Source of the DNA: Chryseobacterium sp. CH25
GTDB taxonomy: Bacteria; Bacteroidota; Bacteroidia; Flavobacteriales; Weeksellaceae
Reading direction: 5' to 3'
DNA length: 64,000 nucleotides
Assembly (NCBI RefSeq): GCF_004119455.1
Contig: NZ_NRQT01000002.1
Coordinates: 131,501 to 195,500, forward strand
This document shows positions 16,984-26,275 of the stretch, in pieces (position 1 is the first letter of the stretch; every line of letters starts with the position of its first letter). The notes under the pieces were generated by a model that was not told the origin of the DNA, did not search any database, and was given only the letters and a program-made list of their open reading frames with translations. The position numbers and the translations under genes are program-made.

Positions 16984-17415
16984 TTATTTCTGAGAATTAT
17001 CTCTGTATTTCCGTTCACCCAGATATTGTTGAAATCTTAAGAGATATCCATCAGGATTCTGGATTAATAATTCTCTTACTCCTTCTTCCTGATCATTTAT
17101 TCTGTACCATTCTTCTTTGGGTTCTCTAAAGTAAGGGACATTGTATTTTGTAATATTTGTGATAATATTGTTCAGGTCAATTACTTCAATTTGAAAATTA
17201 ATCCCTCTTCCCCTTGGAAATGAAAGAGTATCGGTAAGCCATGCTTCAGGATGATCTTCTTCAAGCATAAATTGAGACCCTTCATATGAAATAAAAGCAA
17301 ATCGATCTTCTGTTCTTTCAAACTCTATGGTAAATCCAAGTTGAGTTACATAAAACAATTTAGATTGATCGAGATTGCTTACAAGTAATTCTGGAGTTAA
17401 TTTATTGAAATCCAT
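16984..17415 (-). CDS. VOC-family (glyoxalase/bleomycin-resistance-like) protein
   Basis: 143 residues from ATG 17415. It has the paired beta-alpha-beta-beta-beta modules of the vicinal-oxygen-chelate fold: LTPELLVSNLDQSKLFYVTQLGFTIEFE at the start and LLIQNPDGYLLRFQQYLG at the end. The sequence resembles bleomycin-binding proteins that sequester drug without catalysis, but a resistance role is only a guess. The frame extends upstream across the aspS terminator hairpin, so the internal ATG was taken. It lies downstream of aspS on the same strand. Confidence 0.8.
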   Translation of the reverse strand: MDFNKLTPELLVSNLDQSKLFYVTQLGFTIEFERTEDRFAFISYEGSQFMLEEDHPEAWLTDTLSFPRGRGINFQIEVIDLNNIITNITKYNVPYFREPKEEWYRINDQEEGVRELLIQNPDGYLLRFQQYLGERKYRDNSQK

Positions 17416-17433
17416 ATTCACAGTTACTGGTAT

Positions 17434-17464
17434 AATAAAAAAGCGGGGCAAATACCCCGCTTTA
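17434..17464 (-). terminator. Terminator of aspS
   Basis: Stem AAAGCGGGG/CCCCGCTTT; on the minus strand a T run follows. Four bases after the aspS stop. Confidence 0.9.
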
Positions 17465-17467
17465 AAT

Positions 17468-19222
17468 TTATGCTTTTAAATTTAATTTTAACTCTAGTTC
17501 ATCGAGTTGTGCATCAGCAATGGAAGCTGGTGCGTCAATCATGACATCACGCCCGGAATTGTTCTTAGGGAATGCGATATAATCCCTGATTACTTCATTT
17601 CCATCAAGAATCGCTACCAAACGGTCAAATCCGAATGCTAAACCACCATGTGGTGGTGCACCGTACTTAAAGGCGTTCATTAAGAATCCAAACTGAGCTT
17701 CTGCTTCTTCTTTTGAGAATCCTAACAGGTCAAACATTTTAGATTGAAGATCTCTGTCGAAAATTCTGATAGATCCCCCTCCGATTTCGTTTCCGTTAAG
17801 TACCATATCGTAAGCGTTAGCTCTTGCTTTACCAGGATCAGTTTCCAGTAAATGAATATCTTCAGGTTTTGGAGAAGTGAAAGGGTGGTGCATTGCATGG
17901 TATCTTTCAGTATCTTCATCCCATTCTAATAGAGGGAAGTCAACAACCCAAAGTGGCGCAAATACATTTCCTTTTCTTAATCCTAAACGGTTACCAAGCT
18001 CCATTCTCAATGCAGAAAGCTGAGCTCTTACCTTGTTTTCGTTTCCGGAAAGAATCAACATTAAGTCTCCTTCTTTAGCTCCGAATTTTTCAATGATCTT
18101 CGCTAAATCTTCTTCATTATAGAATTTGTTTACAGATGAAGTTTTCACTCCGTCATTCTGGAACTTAGCCCAAACCATTCCCGAAGCTCCGATCTGTGGA
18201 CGTTTTACCCAATCCACAAGCTCGTCAATCTGCTTTCTTGTATAGTCTGCACATCCTTCTACATTGATTCCGACAACCAATTCAGCTTCATCGAATATCT
18301 TAAAGTCCTTTCCTTTTACAAGTTCGTTAAGTTCTACGAATTCCATTCCGAAACGGATGTCCGGTTTGTCGTTTCCGTATTTTCTCATCGCATCAGCGAA
18401 AGTCATTCTTGGGAAATCTCCGAATTCCTGACCTGTAATATCTTTGATAAGCGTTTTAGTCATTCCTTCAAAAACGTTCATTACGTCTTCCTGCTCTACA
18501 AAAGCCATCTCACAGTCGATCTGTGTAAATTCAGGCTGTCTGTCGGCTCTTAAATCCTCATCACGGAAACATTTTACAATCTGGAAATATTTATCCATTC
18601 CACCTACCATCAAAAGCTGTTTGAAAGTCTGTGGAGACTGTGGTAATGCATAAAACTGTCCTGGGTTCATTCTGCTTGGAACCACAAAGTCTCTTGCCCC
18701 TTCAGGAGTAGATTTAATCAAGACAGGAGTTTCCACTTCAATAAAACCTTCATCAGATAAGTAATTTCTTACTTTCTGAGCCATTTTGTGACGGAAGATC
18801 AATTTATCTTTTACCGGATTTCTTCTGATATCCAGATAACGGTATTTCATTCTTAATTCCTCTCCACCATCCGTTTCATCTTCAATAGTGAAAGGTGGAA
18901 GCTGAGAATCATTCAGAATGGTTAGTTTTTCAACTAAAATCTCAATTTCTCCTGTAGGAATATTAGGATTTTTACTTACTCTCTCAATTACTTTTCCGGT
19001 AGCCTGAATAACGAATTCACGGCCTAATTTTTTAGCTTCTTCCATCAGTTGGGCAGAAGAACGCTCCTGGTCCAGTACCAGCTGGGTAATTCCGTAACGA
19101 TCTCGAAGATCTACCCAAATCATAAATCCTTTATCACGGATAGTCTGTACCCATCCAGATAGTGTAACTTCTTCATTCAGATTTTTCAGAGATAGCTCTC
19201 CGTTGGTGTGTGATCGAAACAT
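17468..19222 (-). CDS. aspS: Aspartate--tRNA ligase
   Basis: 584 residues from ATG 19222. The N-terminal OB-fold anticodon-binding domain ([24 protein letters not shown]) is followed by the class II catalytic core, with motif 2 around [23 protein letters not shown] bacterial GAD insertion lies in the middle. Motif 3 [13 protein letters not shown] is near the C-terminus. It charges tRNA-Asp with aspartate. A seven-codon longer start exists, but [10 protein letters not shown] matches the usual N-terminus. The -7 element TATCTTTG lies at 19282-19289 on the same strand. Confidence 0.97.
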   Translation of the reverse strand: MFRSHTNGELSLKNLNEEVTLSGWVQTIRDKGFMIWVDLRDRYGITQLVLDQERSSAQLMEEAKKLGREFVIQATGKVIERVSKNPNIPTGEIEILVEKLTILNDSQLPPFTIEDETDGGEELRMKYRYLDIRRNPVKDKLIFRHKMAQKVRNYLSDEGFIEVETPVLIKSTPEGARDFVVPSRMNPGQFYALPQSPQTFKQLLMVGGMDKYFQIVKCFRDEDLRADRQPEFTQIDCEMAFVEQEDVMNVFEGMTKTLIKDITGQEFGDFPRMTFADAMRKYGNDKPDIRFGMEFVELNELVKGKDFKIFDEAELVVGINVEGCADYTRKQIDELVDWVKRPQIGASGMVWAKFQNDGVKTSSVNKFYNEEDLAKIIEKFGAKEGDLMLILSGNENKVRAQLSALRMELGNRLGLRKGNVFAPLWVVDFPLLEWDEDTERYHAMHHPFTSPKPEDIHLLETDPGKARANAYDMVLNGNEIGGGSIRIFDRDLQSKMFDLLGFSKEEAEAQFGFLMNAFKYGAPPHGGLAFGFDRLVAILDGNEVIRDYIAFPKNNSGRDVMIDAPASIADAQLDELELKLNLKA

Positions 19223-19281
19223 AATTATTTGTTTAAAGTTCAATGTTTAAGGTTCAGCTTAGAACCTTTTTTTTATGTTTG

Positions 19282-19289
19282 CAAAGATA
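19282..19289 (-). promoter_or_regulatory. -7 element of aspS
   Basis: Minus-strand TATCTTTG about 60 bases before the ATG. Confidence 0.5.
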
Positions 19290-19309
19290 AGATTTTTGAA
19301 GGTTTTTAA

Positions 19310-19340
19310 AACAAAAAACTTCCCGAAGGAAGTTTTAAAA
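19310..19340 (-). terminator. Terminator of the T9SS repeat-protein gene
   Basis: Stem AAAACTTCC/GGAAGTTTT with loop CGAA or TTCG; on the minus strand T runs follow. Confidence 0.85.
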
Positions 19341-19392
19341 TATTTTTTGTTGAAATTTTTTATAAAATGATCAACATTTATTTTGAGTGATC

Positions 19393-20424
19393 TTATTTCT
19401 TGATGAATTTAGAAGAGTATTTTCCTTCCTTATTTTCAATCGTTAGAATATAATTTCCTTTAACAAGTGATGATACATTAATCCCTTTGTTTCCGTCTAC
19501 GTTATCTTTAGAAAGAACCAATCTTCCTTCAATAGAGTAGATATTCATTTTACCGGATACATTGAAGTGGATGATGTCATCTGCAGGGTTGGGATAACAA
19601 ACTATATTTTTAGATAATTTGACTTCTTTTGTACCTAAATTAGTAGTCTCAATATAGACAACATTCTGGAAAACAGGTCCCCATACGCCCTGGTTATCTT
19701 TTACTCTTACATTAAAGATATGGAAGCCTGTAGGAGATGCAATTGGAATATTGTTCTGCAAAACTTCTTCAACAGCATTGTCAAAATTACCATCTAAAGC
19801 CGTTAATACAGTTGCATTTCCTTCTCCCGGATCATTATCCCAAAAATATTCTCCATTGGTAAGACTTACTGCTCCTGTAATAGTAGGAGTACCGGTATGA
19901 ACAACATTTTTAAAAACAGGTCCCCATACGCCCTGGCTATCTTTCACTCTTACATTAAAAACGTGAAAACCTGCAGATTGAGGAATTGAAATGTTGTTCT
20001 GTAAAATATCTTCAATGGCGTTATCAAAATTACTGTCTAAAGCTGTTAGCGCTGTAGCATTTCCTTCTCCCGGATCATTGTCCCAAAAATATTCTCCATT
20101 GGTAAGACTTACTGCTCCTGTAATAGTAGGACTTCCAGTATGAACTATATTTTTAAAAACAGGTCCCCAGTTTCCCTGGCTGTCCTTAAATCGGATGGCA
20201 AAAGTATGAAATCCACTGGCAGAAGGAATAGATGATGTATTTTGAAGAATATCTTCTATCACATTATCAAAATTACCATCTGCAGCCGTCAGAGCTGTTG
20301 CATTTCCTTCACCAGGATCAGTATCCCAATAGTATTCAGCATTATTTACCTTTATTTGTGCCTGAAATAAAAATACAAATAATGAAAAAATACCAGTGAG
20401 TATTTTTTTGTTCATTGTTTTCAT
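19393..20424 (-). CDS. Secreted three-repeat protein with T9SS sorting tail
   Basis: 343 residues. The signal peptide ends near residue 22 (FLFQAQ). Three consecutive, closely similar units of about 80 residues follow (roughly 26-103, 104-187, 188-268). Each has the pattern EYFWDNDPGEGNATALTA, then FDNAIEDILQN, then RVKDSQGVWGPVF. The last 70 residues are a type A sorting domain beginning CYPNPADDIIHFNV and ending in YILTIENKEGKYSSKFIKK. The protein should cross the outer membrane by type IX secretion. Repeats 2 and 3 are nearly identical, a sign of recent internal duplication. It follows the beta-helix gene by 7 bases, so the two are co-transcribed. Confidence 0.85.
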   Translation of the reverse strand: MKTMNKKILTGIFSLFVFLFQAQIKVNNAEYYWDTDPGEGNATALTAADGNFDNVIEDILQNTSSIPSASGFHTFAIRFKDSQGNWGPVFKNIVHTGSPTITGAVSLTNGEYFWDNDPGEGNATALTALDSNFDNAIEDILQNNISIPQSAGFHVFNVRVKDSQGVWGPVFKNVVHTGTPTITGAVSLTNGEYFWDNDPGEGNATVLTALDGNFDNAVEEVLQNNIPIASPTGFHIFNVRVKDNQGVWGPVFQNVVYIETTNLGTKEVKLSKNIVCYPNPADDIIHFNVSGKMNIYSIEGRLVLSKDNVDGNKGINVSSLVKGNYILTIENKEGKYSSKFIKK

Positions 20425-20431
20425 ATTTATA

Positions 20432-21619
20432 TTATTTGGATATTCCTGTTGCTTCTGCCTGGATGGATGTGGTTCCCAGGTATACTCTTCTCGGAGTATT
20501 AAGGAACGTTACTCTTGGCTTGTTTCCTGCATTGCTTGGCCAATAATTTGCCCATGAATTTGACCCTCCCAAAGGACCAATATCACTTCTTGTTAAATCT
20601 AAATCCTGGTATTCTTCATCAGGTACTCCTGCATTGATTATTGCTCCAGAGGATATTAGGAGGTTTAAATCTAAATCATAAGTAGCACTGCTTATATTGT
20701 TATTTTGGATATCTACCCCTGTGGCGCTGAAGGTAGAAGTCGCTAAATTATAACTAGCAATCACTGTTGGATAAACTGTTGCAGAAATTTCTGTAGCATT
20801 AGAACCAGCAGCATTTATAATATTGTTTGATATGTTGATAATGCCTGTGTTCGAACCATAAATACGAAGAGCAGAATAGGTTCCTGCTACACTAGTTGTT
20901 AAAATTCTGTTGTTTTGTACTATATTTGTTGATCCTGCTTTTATCTCGGCAAGGTCCACCGGACCGTAACTGAAACCAGCATTACTCACGTCATTGTTTA
21001 GGATGTTTATCGGGTAATTTGTTGTACTCGAGCCAATTCCAGCAGTCTTATTAGCAATAATATAAACATCAGAGGTAGCTAATGGTGCACTATCATTATT
21101 TAAACGAATAGTTTCAATGAAGTTACCCACAACTTTTCCATGTAGGAAATATAAGGCATTGGCAGTACTTCCATAGACATTGGCAGTAACATTTTTAGAA
21201 GTACTAAAATCGAAAGATGAATCTGCTGTACAATTCACGATATTAATGGTACATCTTCCTCCTGTAAAAGTTGTAGCGGTTGTACTAATACTACTTTGGA
21301 AAGCATACATGTTATGAAGGTTTATTACTCTGCCTGCAGCTGGTACAATAGTAATGTTACCCTGAACATTATATTTGCTGAAATTGGTTTCAGAAACAAA
21401 AGTAAGGGACTTGTTGATGGTAAGATTCTCCAAATAAGGAACATTTCCAATTTTAGGTTTTATAATGATACGGTCACCATTATTGGCTGCAGTTATGGCA
21501 GCAGAAATTGTAGAATAAGCTCCTCCCGCTCCCAAATCACGGACGTATAGATCGGCAGCTTTAATTTGTCCAAAACTCATTATGCATCCTAATGCATAAA
21601 AAAGGTACTTTGTTTTCAT
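20432..21619 (-). CDS. Secreted parallel beta-helix-like protein
   Basis: 395 residues from ATG 21619. A signal peptide ends at about residue 22 (FGQIKAA). The opening DLYVRDLGAGGAYSTISAAITAANNGDRIIIKP is the classic start of right-handed parallel beta-helix proteins (pectin-lyase-like). Ladder-like Asn- and Ile-rich turns follow (ISNNIINAAG, IQNNNISS). No catalytic residues can be assigned, and no T9SS tail is seen at its C-terminus (AEATGISK). It is the first gene of a two-gene unit with the sorting-domain repeat protein, which may be its surface partner. Confidence 0.78.
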   Translation of the reverse strand: MKTKYLFYALGCIMSFGQIKAADLYVRDLGAGGAYSTISAAITAANNGDRIIIKPKIGNVPYLENLTINKSLTFVSETNFSKYNVQGNITIVPAAGRVINLHNMYAFQSSISTTATTFTGGRCTINIVNCTADSSFDFSTSKNVTANVYGSTANALYFLHGKVVGNFIETIRLNNDSAPLATSDVYIIANKTAGIGSSTTNYPINILNNDVSNAGFSYGPVDLAEIKAGSTNIVQNNRILTTSVAGTYSALRIYGSNTGIINISNNIINAAGSNATEISATVYPTVIASYNLATSTFSATGVDIQNNNISSATYDLDLNLLISSGAIINAGVPDEEYQDLDLTRSDIGPLGGSNSWANYWPSNAGNKPRVTFLNTPRRVYLGTTSIQAEATGISK

Positions 21620-21644
21620 GGATGTAGTTTTTTTTATTAGCTGG

Positions 21645-21652
21645 CAAATATA
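21645..21652 (-). promoter_or_regulatory. -7 element of beta-helix operon
   Basis: Minus-strand TATATTTG, 25 bases before ATG 21619. Confidence 0.6.
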
Positions 21653-21665
21653 AGGTTTAATAAAT

Positions 21666-21692
21666 AAAAAAACTTCCAAAGAGGAAGCTTTT
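21666..21692 (-). terminator. Terminator-like hairpin with no obvious gene upstream
   Basis: On the minus strand: AAGCTTCC, loop, GGAAGTT, then a T run. It lies just upstream of the beta-helix promoter, and no minus-strand gene precedes it. Confidence 0.5.
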
Positions 21693-21821
21693 GAGGTTTG
21701 TTTTTAAAAAAAATATAATGACATTAATTTCTTATCATCAGGATATGGTTGTGTATGGTTAAATCATATTTAATTTATGAAAAACTTTCCATATGCTAAT
21801 CCGTAATTGTTTCTGAATGAA

Positions 21822-21829
21822 TATTTTTG
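21822..21829 (+). promoter_or_regulatory. -7 element of MATE gene
   Basis: TATTTTTG, 21 bases before ATG 21851. The TTG start of the longer frame is inside this box and is therefore rejected. Confidence 0.55.
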
Positions 21830-21850
21830 TATTTCAAACAAAGAAGAATT

Positions 21851-23245
21851 ATGGCAAAGTATATTGACTTTTTAAAAAAAGCCTTTAGTGGAGAAGAAAC
21901 TGATTTTACGAAAGTAAATATCAGGAGTGCTGTTCTGCTTCTGGCGATTCCAATGATGTTGGAAATGGCGATGGAGTCAGTATTTGCATTGGTAGACCTG
22001 TATTTTGTAGGACATCTGAAGGAGAGTGGTTTTGCCATTCAGACGGTGGGGCTTACGGAGTCTGTTCTTTCCGTAATGTACTCCATTGCGATTGGGATGA
22101 GTATGGCAGCAACAGCGATGGTGGCTAGAAGAATTGGTGAGAAAAACCCTGAACAGGCATCCAGAAGTGCAGCACAGGTGTTACTGGTTTCATTTGTAAT
22201 TACGCTTGTTTTAAGTATTCTGGGAGTTGTTTATGCGGAAGAAATTTTGATTTTGATGGGATCAAGACCGGAAGCGGCTGCTTATGGAAAGAACTTTACA
22301 AGAATTATGATGGGAAGCAGCACTATTATTATGCTTCTATTCCTTATCAACGGGATTTTCAGAGGAGCTGGAAATGCAATGATTGCAATGAAGAGTCTGT
22401 GGATTGCCAATATTGCCAACATTATTCTCTGTCCTGTCCTGATTAAAGGCCTGGGACCTATTCCTGCAATGGGACTTACCGGTGCTGCTCTAGCAACTAC
22501 TATTGGAAGAAGTATCGGGGTAATATATCAGTTATATCATCTTTTAGTAGCCGATACACAGATCAGGATTAAACTCCCTTATTTTAAAGCAGATTCTGAA
22601 TTAATTAAATCCATTATAAAAATTGCTACTCCAGGAATCTTCCAGTTTGTTATTGCTTCATGTAGCTGGATTTTTTTGGCGGAACTGGTAGCCACTACAG
22701 GCGGTGAAAATGCTTCTGCAGGATATCAGACGGCCCTAAGGTTAATGATGTTCTTTATGCTTCCTGCCTGGGGATTAAGTAATGCAGCATCTACACTGGT
22801 AGGGCAGAACATGGGGGCGAATGAAATGCTGAGAGCAGAACAATCTGTCATGAAAACAGTTAAGTATAATGTGATTTTTATGGTGATTGTAAGTTTAATA
22901 TTTGTTCTTTTCGGTAATTTCTTAGTGAGTTTCTTTACTCAGGAATTAGAGATCAAAGATTTTGCTAAAAATGCACTCCATATCATGAGTATAGGTTTTA
23001 TTTTTTATGGAATTGGAATGGTAATGATTAATGCATTTAATGGGGCAGGAGATACGTGGACACCAACATGGGTAAACCTTTTTGGATTTTGGCTATTTCA
23101 AATTCCTTTAGCTTATTTTCTTTCCAAATATTTTGAAATGGGACCTAAAGGAGTATTTATTTCCATTCCAGCTGCAGAGACTTTAATTACAATTGTTGCC
23201 TTTATTCTGTTTAGAAAAGGAAAATGGAAAACAGTTAAAGTATAA
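21851..23245 (+). CDS. MATE-family efflux transporter
   Basis: 464 residues with about twelve membrane helices arranged as two homologous halves. Typical MATE stretches are visible: AIPMMLEMAMESVFALVDLYFVGHL near the N-terminus and LVGQNMGANEMLRAEQSV at the start of the second half. MATE proteins export cationic drugs or metabolites using Na+ or H+ gradients across the inner membrane. It stands as a single gene. No dedicated regulator is next to it, and the substrate cannot be told. Confidence 0.92.
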   Translation: MAKYIDFLKKAFSGEETDFTKVNIRSAVLLLAIPMMLEMAMESVFALVDLYFVGHLKESGFAIQTVGLTESVLSVMYSIAIGMSMAATAMVARRIGEKNPEQASRSAAQVLLVSFVITLVLSILGVVYAEEILILMGSRPEAAAYGKNFTRIMMGSSTIIMLLFLINGIFRGAGNAMIAMKSLWIANIANIILCPVLIKGLGPIPAMGLTGAALATTIGRSIGVIYQLYHLLVADTQIRIKLPYFKADSELIKSIIKIATPGIFQFVIASCSWIFLAELVATTGGENASAGYQTALRLMMFFMLPAWGLSNAASTLVGQNMGANEMLRAEQSVMKTVKYNVIFMVIVSLIFVLFGNFLVSFFTQELEIKDFAKNALHIMSIGFIFYGIGMVMINAFNGAGDTWTPTWVNLFGFWLFQIPLAYFLSKYFEMGPKGVFISIPAAETLITIVAFILFRKGKWKTVKV

Positions 23246-23345
23246 TATGAAGTGGGTGATGGGTGCTGGATGTTTCTGAAGATTAAGATATAAATAAACA
23301 TCCTTGGTTGTAATGGATTTATCAAAGAAATATTTCATTAACGAC

Positions 23346-23383
23346 AAATAGAACTTCCATCTCCCAGCCTCCATCTTCCTTTC
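23346..23383. repeat. Low-complexity CTTCCATCTCCCAGCCTCC tract
   Basis: ACTTCCATCTCCCAGCCTCC continuing into ATCTTCC; the reverse strand is GGAAGATGGAGGCTGGGAG. The related GGGTGATGGGTGCTGGATG lies about 80 bases upstream. Such purine/pyrimidine tracts recur in intergenic regions of this genus. Confidence 0.4.
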
Positions 23384-23465
23384 TTATAAAACTTTAACAG
23401 CTTAAATAGTTGGATAGTAATCATGTATTCCCTAAATTCGTAATAACAACAAATACTTTATTACT

Positions 23466-23585
23466 ATGGGAAAGGGAGATAAGAAATCAAGAAGAGGTAA
23501 GATTAATTCCGGAAATTACGGGAAAAGAAGACCTAGAAAAGCTTCAAAATCTTTTGCAACATCGGAAGATAAAGCTAAAAAATAA
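23466..23585 (+). CDS. 30S ribosomal protein THX
   Basis: A 39-codon gene. It begins MGKGDKKSRRGKINSGNYG and continues with KRRPRKASKSFA. The MGKGDKKTKRGKI start and the basic RRP core are hallmarks of the Thx peptide, which sits at the top of the 30S head in Thermus and is widespread in Bacteroidota. It is extremely basic and has no membrane part. A strong terminator follows 8 bases after the stop. A longer overlapping frame on the same strand has no family features and was rejected. Confidence 0.9.
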   Translation: MGKGDKKSRRGKINSGNYGKRRPRKASKSFATSEDKAKK

Positions 23586-23592
23586 GAACAGT

Positions 23593-23628
23593 AAAAAGGC
23601 CGGAGAAATTTTCTCCGGCCTTTTCTAT
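23593..23628. terminator. Terminator after THX gene (probably shared with DUF937 gene)
   Basis: Stem AAAAGGCCGGAGAA/TTCTCCGGCCTTTT with three-base loop. Confidence 0.92.
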
Positions 23629-23643
23629 GACAAATTAAATTAA

Positions 23644-24300
23644 TTATTTTCCAAAAATATTTCCAAGAATACTTCCTAGTCCGCCACCTTGTTGCTGTTG
23701 GTTTCCACCACCACCAAGTACACTGCCTAAGATATCATTCAATGGATTTCCTGATGACTGAGCCTGTCCTCCATTCCCCAAAACACTTCCAAGAATGTCA
23801 TTTAATGGGCTAGACTGTTGAGTCTGTGCCTGATTTGAGGCATTCCCTAGGATTCCTCCTAAAAGATCTCCTAAACCGCCTGCTCCAACATTGCTCTGTT
23901 GTTTCTGCTGACCGATGTATCCCATCACAACTGGTGCCAGCATGGCAAGAATAGGTCCTATTTTGTCAATTGAAATTCCTGTATTTTGTGATAATTGGTT
24001 CTCTACTGTACTCTTTTGTCCACCAAAGATATGATCAAGAATAGATCCACCCTCAGCCTGTCTTGCTTCAATTTGTGAAGGATCATTTAAGATACTTCCA
24101 TTGTGGTCTTTCTCTAAAGCGCTGTTTAAAGCTTCAGCTTCTTTGGCATCCTGAGATTTATTTCTAAGATAAGAAATGATAAGAGGAGTAGCTACTGCTA
24201 ATAATGCAATTACCTGATTTCTATTAATTCCGAATTTGTTTTCAGCCTGTTCAGCAACCTGGTTGCTTGTGTTCCCTGTAAGTAGGTCTAGTAAGCTCAT
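23644..24300 (-). CDS. DUF937 protein with Gly/Gln-rich repeats
   Basis: 218 residues. The N-terminal DUF937 helical domain has GINRNQVIALLAVATPLIISYL and later TGISIDKIGPILAMLAPVVMGYIG, two copies of the same helix motif. The C-terminal 80 residues are a Gly/Gln/Ser-rich tail with the repeat PLNDILGSVLG twice and related GDLLGGILGN and GSILGNIFG units. No signal peptide. Function of DUF937 is not known; E. coli YidB is a relative. Single gene with its own -7 element TAACTTTG. Confidence 0.85.
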   Translation of the reverse strand: MSLLDLLTGNTSNQVAEQAENKFGINRNQVIALLAVATPLIISYLRNKSQDAKEAEALNSALEKDHNGSILNDPSQIEARQAEGGSILDHIFGGQKSTVENQLSQNTGISIDKIGPILAMLAPVVMGYIGQQKQQSNVGAGGLGDLLGGILGNASNQAQTQQSSPLNDILGSVLGNGGQAQSSGNPLNDILGSVLGGGGNQQQQGGGLGSILGNIFGK

Positions 24301-24328
24301 TTTTGTGTTTATTAAGTATTAATTGACT

Positions 24329-24336
24329 CAAAGTTA
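24329..24336 (-). promoter_or_regulatory. -7 element of DUF937 gene
   Basis: Minus-strand TAACTTTG, 28 bases before the ATG. Confidence 0.5.
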
Positions 24337-24481
24337 TCAAAAAATATGCCTCACAAAATAATTAGGATTCATAATTATTGTTAAAATTTTCAGACCACTG
24401 TTTCAGACTATCCTACTGTTGCTCACAATAAAGATAAATGATTAACAGAATGAAAAATCATCAATTAGTAAAGACTGGTTC

Positions 24482-24991
24482 TTAATTCTTTATGATTGGA
24501 ACATTAGAGCAAGCTTCTCCGAACATCAGTGATTTTACAATAGGTTTTAGCTGTTCCACCAGCTCAATGTAAGCATTTTCAGGAATTTCTTTATCTGAGC
24601 ATCCTTTTACCAAAACTCTTTTTCCTCTCATATCATCAAAGTCATAGGTTTGGATAGCATTATGCATCAGAATAACTTCCAGGTCCTCACGGTTTCCAAA
24701 GACTATCTTTTTTGATACATCAGTAAGCTTAGCCGTTAATACAAAATAAGCCCAAAGCGGTATAATGGTGTCTACAGAATTGTATATATAGATGTATGAA
24801 TCTCTATATTCTTCAACGTTAATAGCTTCCACTTTTTCACGGAAATCTTTTTCCTTCAGGATCATCTCCTGGAAAAGAAAATCTTTAAGATCAATACCTT
24901 TCCTTTCCCCTTTTGGAAGTAAAGTGGTAAGGTCAAAATTGATAAGGCCGCTTTCAGCAACTTTATTTCGGATTTCAAATTCTTCTGACAT
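24482..24991 (-). CDS. DUF2480 family protein
   Basis: 169 residues from ATG 24991. Family hallmarks are FDLTTLLPKGERKGIDLKDFLF, the ILKEKDFREKV helix and the end region LVKGCSDKEIPENAYIELVEQLKPIVKSLMFGE. DUF2480 is restricted to Bacteroidota, about 170 residues long, cytoplasmic, and of unknown role. Two conserved-looking Cys (in KGCSD and EACS) could bind metal, which is only a suggestion. A TAAATTTG -7 element precedes it. It is divergent from lpxB. Confidence 0.88.
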   Translation of the reverse strand: MSEEFEIRNKVAESGLINFDLTTLLPKGERKGIDLKDFLFQEMILKEKDFREKVEAINVEEYRDSYIYIYNSVDTIIPLWAYFVLTAKLTDVSKKIVFGNREDLEVILMHNAIQTYDFDDMRGKRVLVKGCSDKEIPENAYIELVEQLKPIVKSLMFGEACSNVPIIKN

Positions 24992-25010
24992 TTTTATCAT
25001 TATCTTTGAA

Positions 25011-25018
25011 CAAATTTA
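25011..25018 (-). promoter_or_regulatory. -7 element of DUF2480 gene
   Basis: Minus-strand TAAATTTG, 19 bases before ATG 24991. Confidence 0.5.
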
Positions 25019-25137
25019 CAAATTAAGATCAATATATATTTTAATTTGTTCTCTATCCTTACCATAGAAGCTGCCCATGATACAATGTATAGGCTTGTTC
25101 TAACGGTTATTAAAACAAAAAAAAGATTTCGGAAGAA

Positions 25138-26241
25138 ATGAAATATTATATTATTGCAGGAGAAGCTTCCGGTGATCTTCATGGAAGTAATTTGATGAAA
25201 GCCCTCAAACAAAAAGACTCGAATGCAGAATTCAGGTTTTGGGGCGGTGATCTGATGAAGGCTCAAGGTGGAACCTTAGTGAAACATTATCGTGATCTTG
25301 CATTCATGGGATTTCTGGAAGTGGTCATGAATCTGAGAACCATTTTAAATAATATTAAGTTCTGCAAAGAAGATATTCAGAATAACAGACCAGATGTTCT
25401 GATTCTGGTGGATTATCCCGGTTTTAACCTAAGAATTGCCAGATTTGCCAAAGAACTGGGTATTAAAGTGATTTATTATATCTCTCCACAGCTTTGGGCC
25501 TGGAAAGAAGGAAGAGTAGAGACTGTCAAAAAATATGTAGATGAAATGATGGTTATTCTTCCGTTTGAAGAAGATTTTTATAGAAAACATGGTGTTCATT
25601 CTCACTTCGTAGGGCACCCGTTGCTGGATGCAATTTCTGATTTAAAAGAAATCAGTATCGATGATTTCAGAAAAGAGAATGGGTTGAATGAAAAGGAGAT
25701 CATTGCGCTTTTGCCGGGTTCAAGAAAACAGGAAGTTGAAAAGATGCTTGAAATTATGCTTTCCGTAAGACCGCACTTTAAAAATTATCAGTTTGTGATT
25801 GCTGGAGCCCCAAGTCTTCCTAAGGAGTTTTATGAGAAATATGTGGATGATAATGTACACTTTGTTTCGAACAGAACATATGATCTGTTGAGGTGCTCAA
25901 AAGCAGCTTTAGTAACTTCCGGAACAGCAACTTTAGAAACAGCTTTGTTGAATATTCCTGAAGTGGTGTGCTATCGTGGAAGTGCTGTTTCTTATGCCAT
26001 AGCCAAAAGACTGGTGAAAAATATCAATTACATTTCATTAGTGAACCTTATTATGGATAGAGAAGTAGTGAAAGAGCTTATCCAGAGTGATCTGAACACT
26101 AAAAATCTGGTGGATGAACTCAATAAAATTTTAGAAGGAGGAAAAAGAGAGCAGGTCCTTAATGACTACAGCCTTTTGAGAGAAAAGCTTGGTGGTAAAG
26201 GAGCCAGTGATCATGCTGCTGAGGTAATTTTAAAAATCTGA
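25138..26241 (+). CDS. lpxB: Lipid-A-disaccharide synthase
   Basis: 367 residues with GT-B fold of family GT19. It opens with the signature YYIIAGEASGDLHGSNLMKAL, has FWGGDLMKAQGG near residue 34, the catalytic-domain turn YYISPQLWAWKEGR, and LLPGSRKQEVEKM starting the second half. It joins UDP-diacylglucosamine to lipid X to make the lipid A disaccharide at the inner membrane. No other lpx gene is nearby. The GH99 gene follows by 34 bases on the same strand, perhaps co-transcribed. Confidence 0.97.
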   Translation: MKYYIIAGEASGDLHGSNLMKALKQKDSNAEFRFWGGDLMKAQGGTLVKHYRDLAFMGFLEVVMNLRTILNNIKFCKEDIQNNRPDVLILVDYPGFNLRIARFAKELGIKVIYYISPQLWAWKEGRVETVKKYVDEMMVILPFEEDFYRKHGVHSHFVGHPLLDAISDLKEISIDDFRKENGLNEKEIIALLPGSRKQEVEKMLEIMLSVRPHFKNYQFVIAGAPSLPKEFYEKYVDDNVHFVSNRTYDLLRCSKAALVTSGTATLETALLNIPEVVCYRGSAVSYAIAKRLVKNINYISLVNLIMDREVVKELIQSDLNTKNLVDELNKILEGGKREQVLNDYSLLREKLGGKGASDHAAEVILKI

Positions 26242-26275
26242 GATAAATCCCAGAAAATATAACGACTCCCTTACC

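Noticed and set aside
23410..23643. 77-codon frame on the plus strand
   Set aside because: It overlaps the THX gene in another frame, runs through the THX terminator hairpin and shows no family features.
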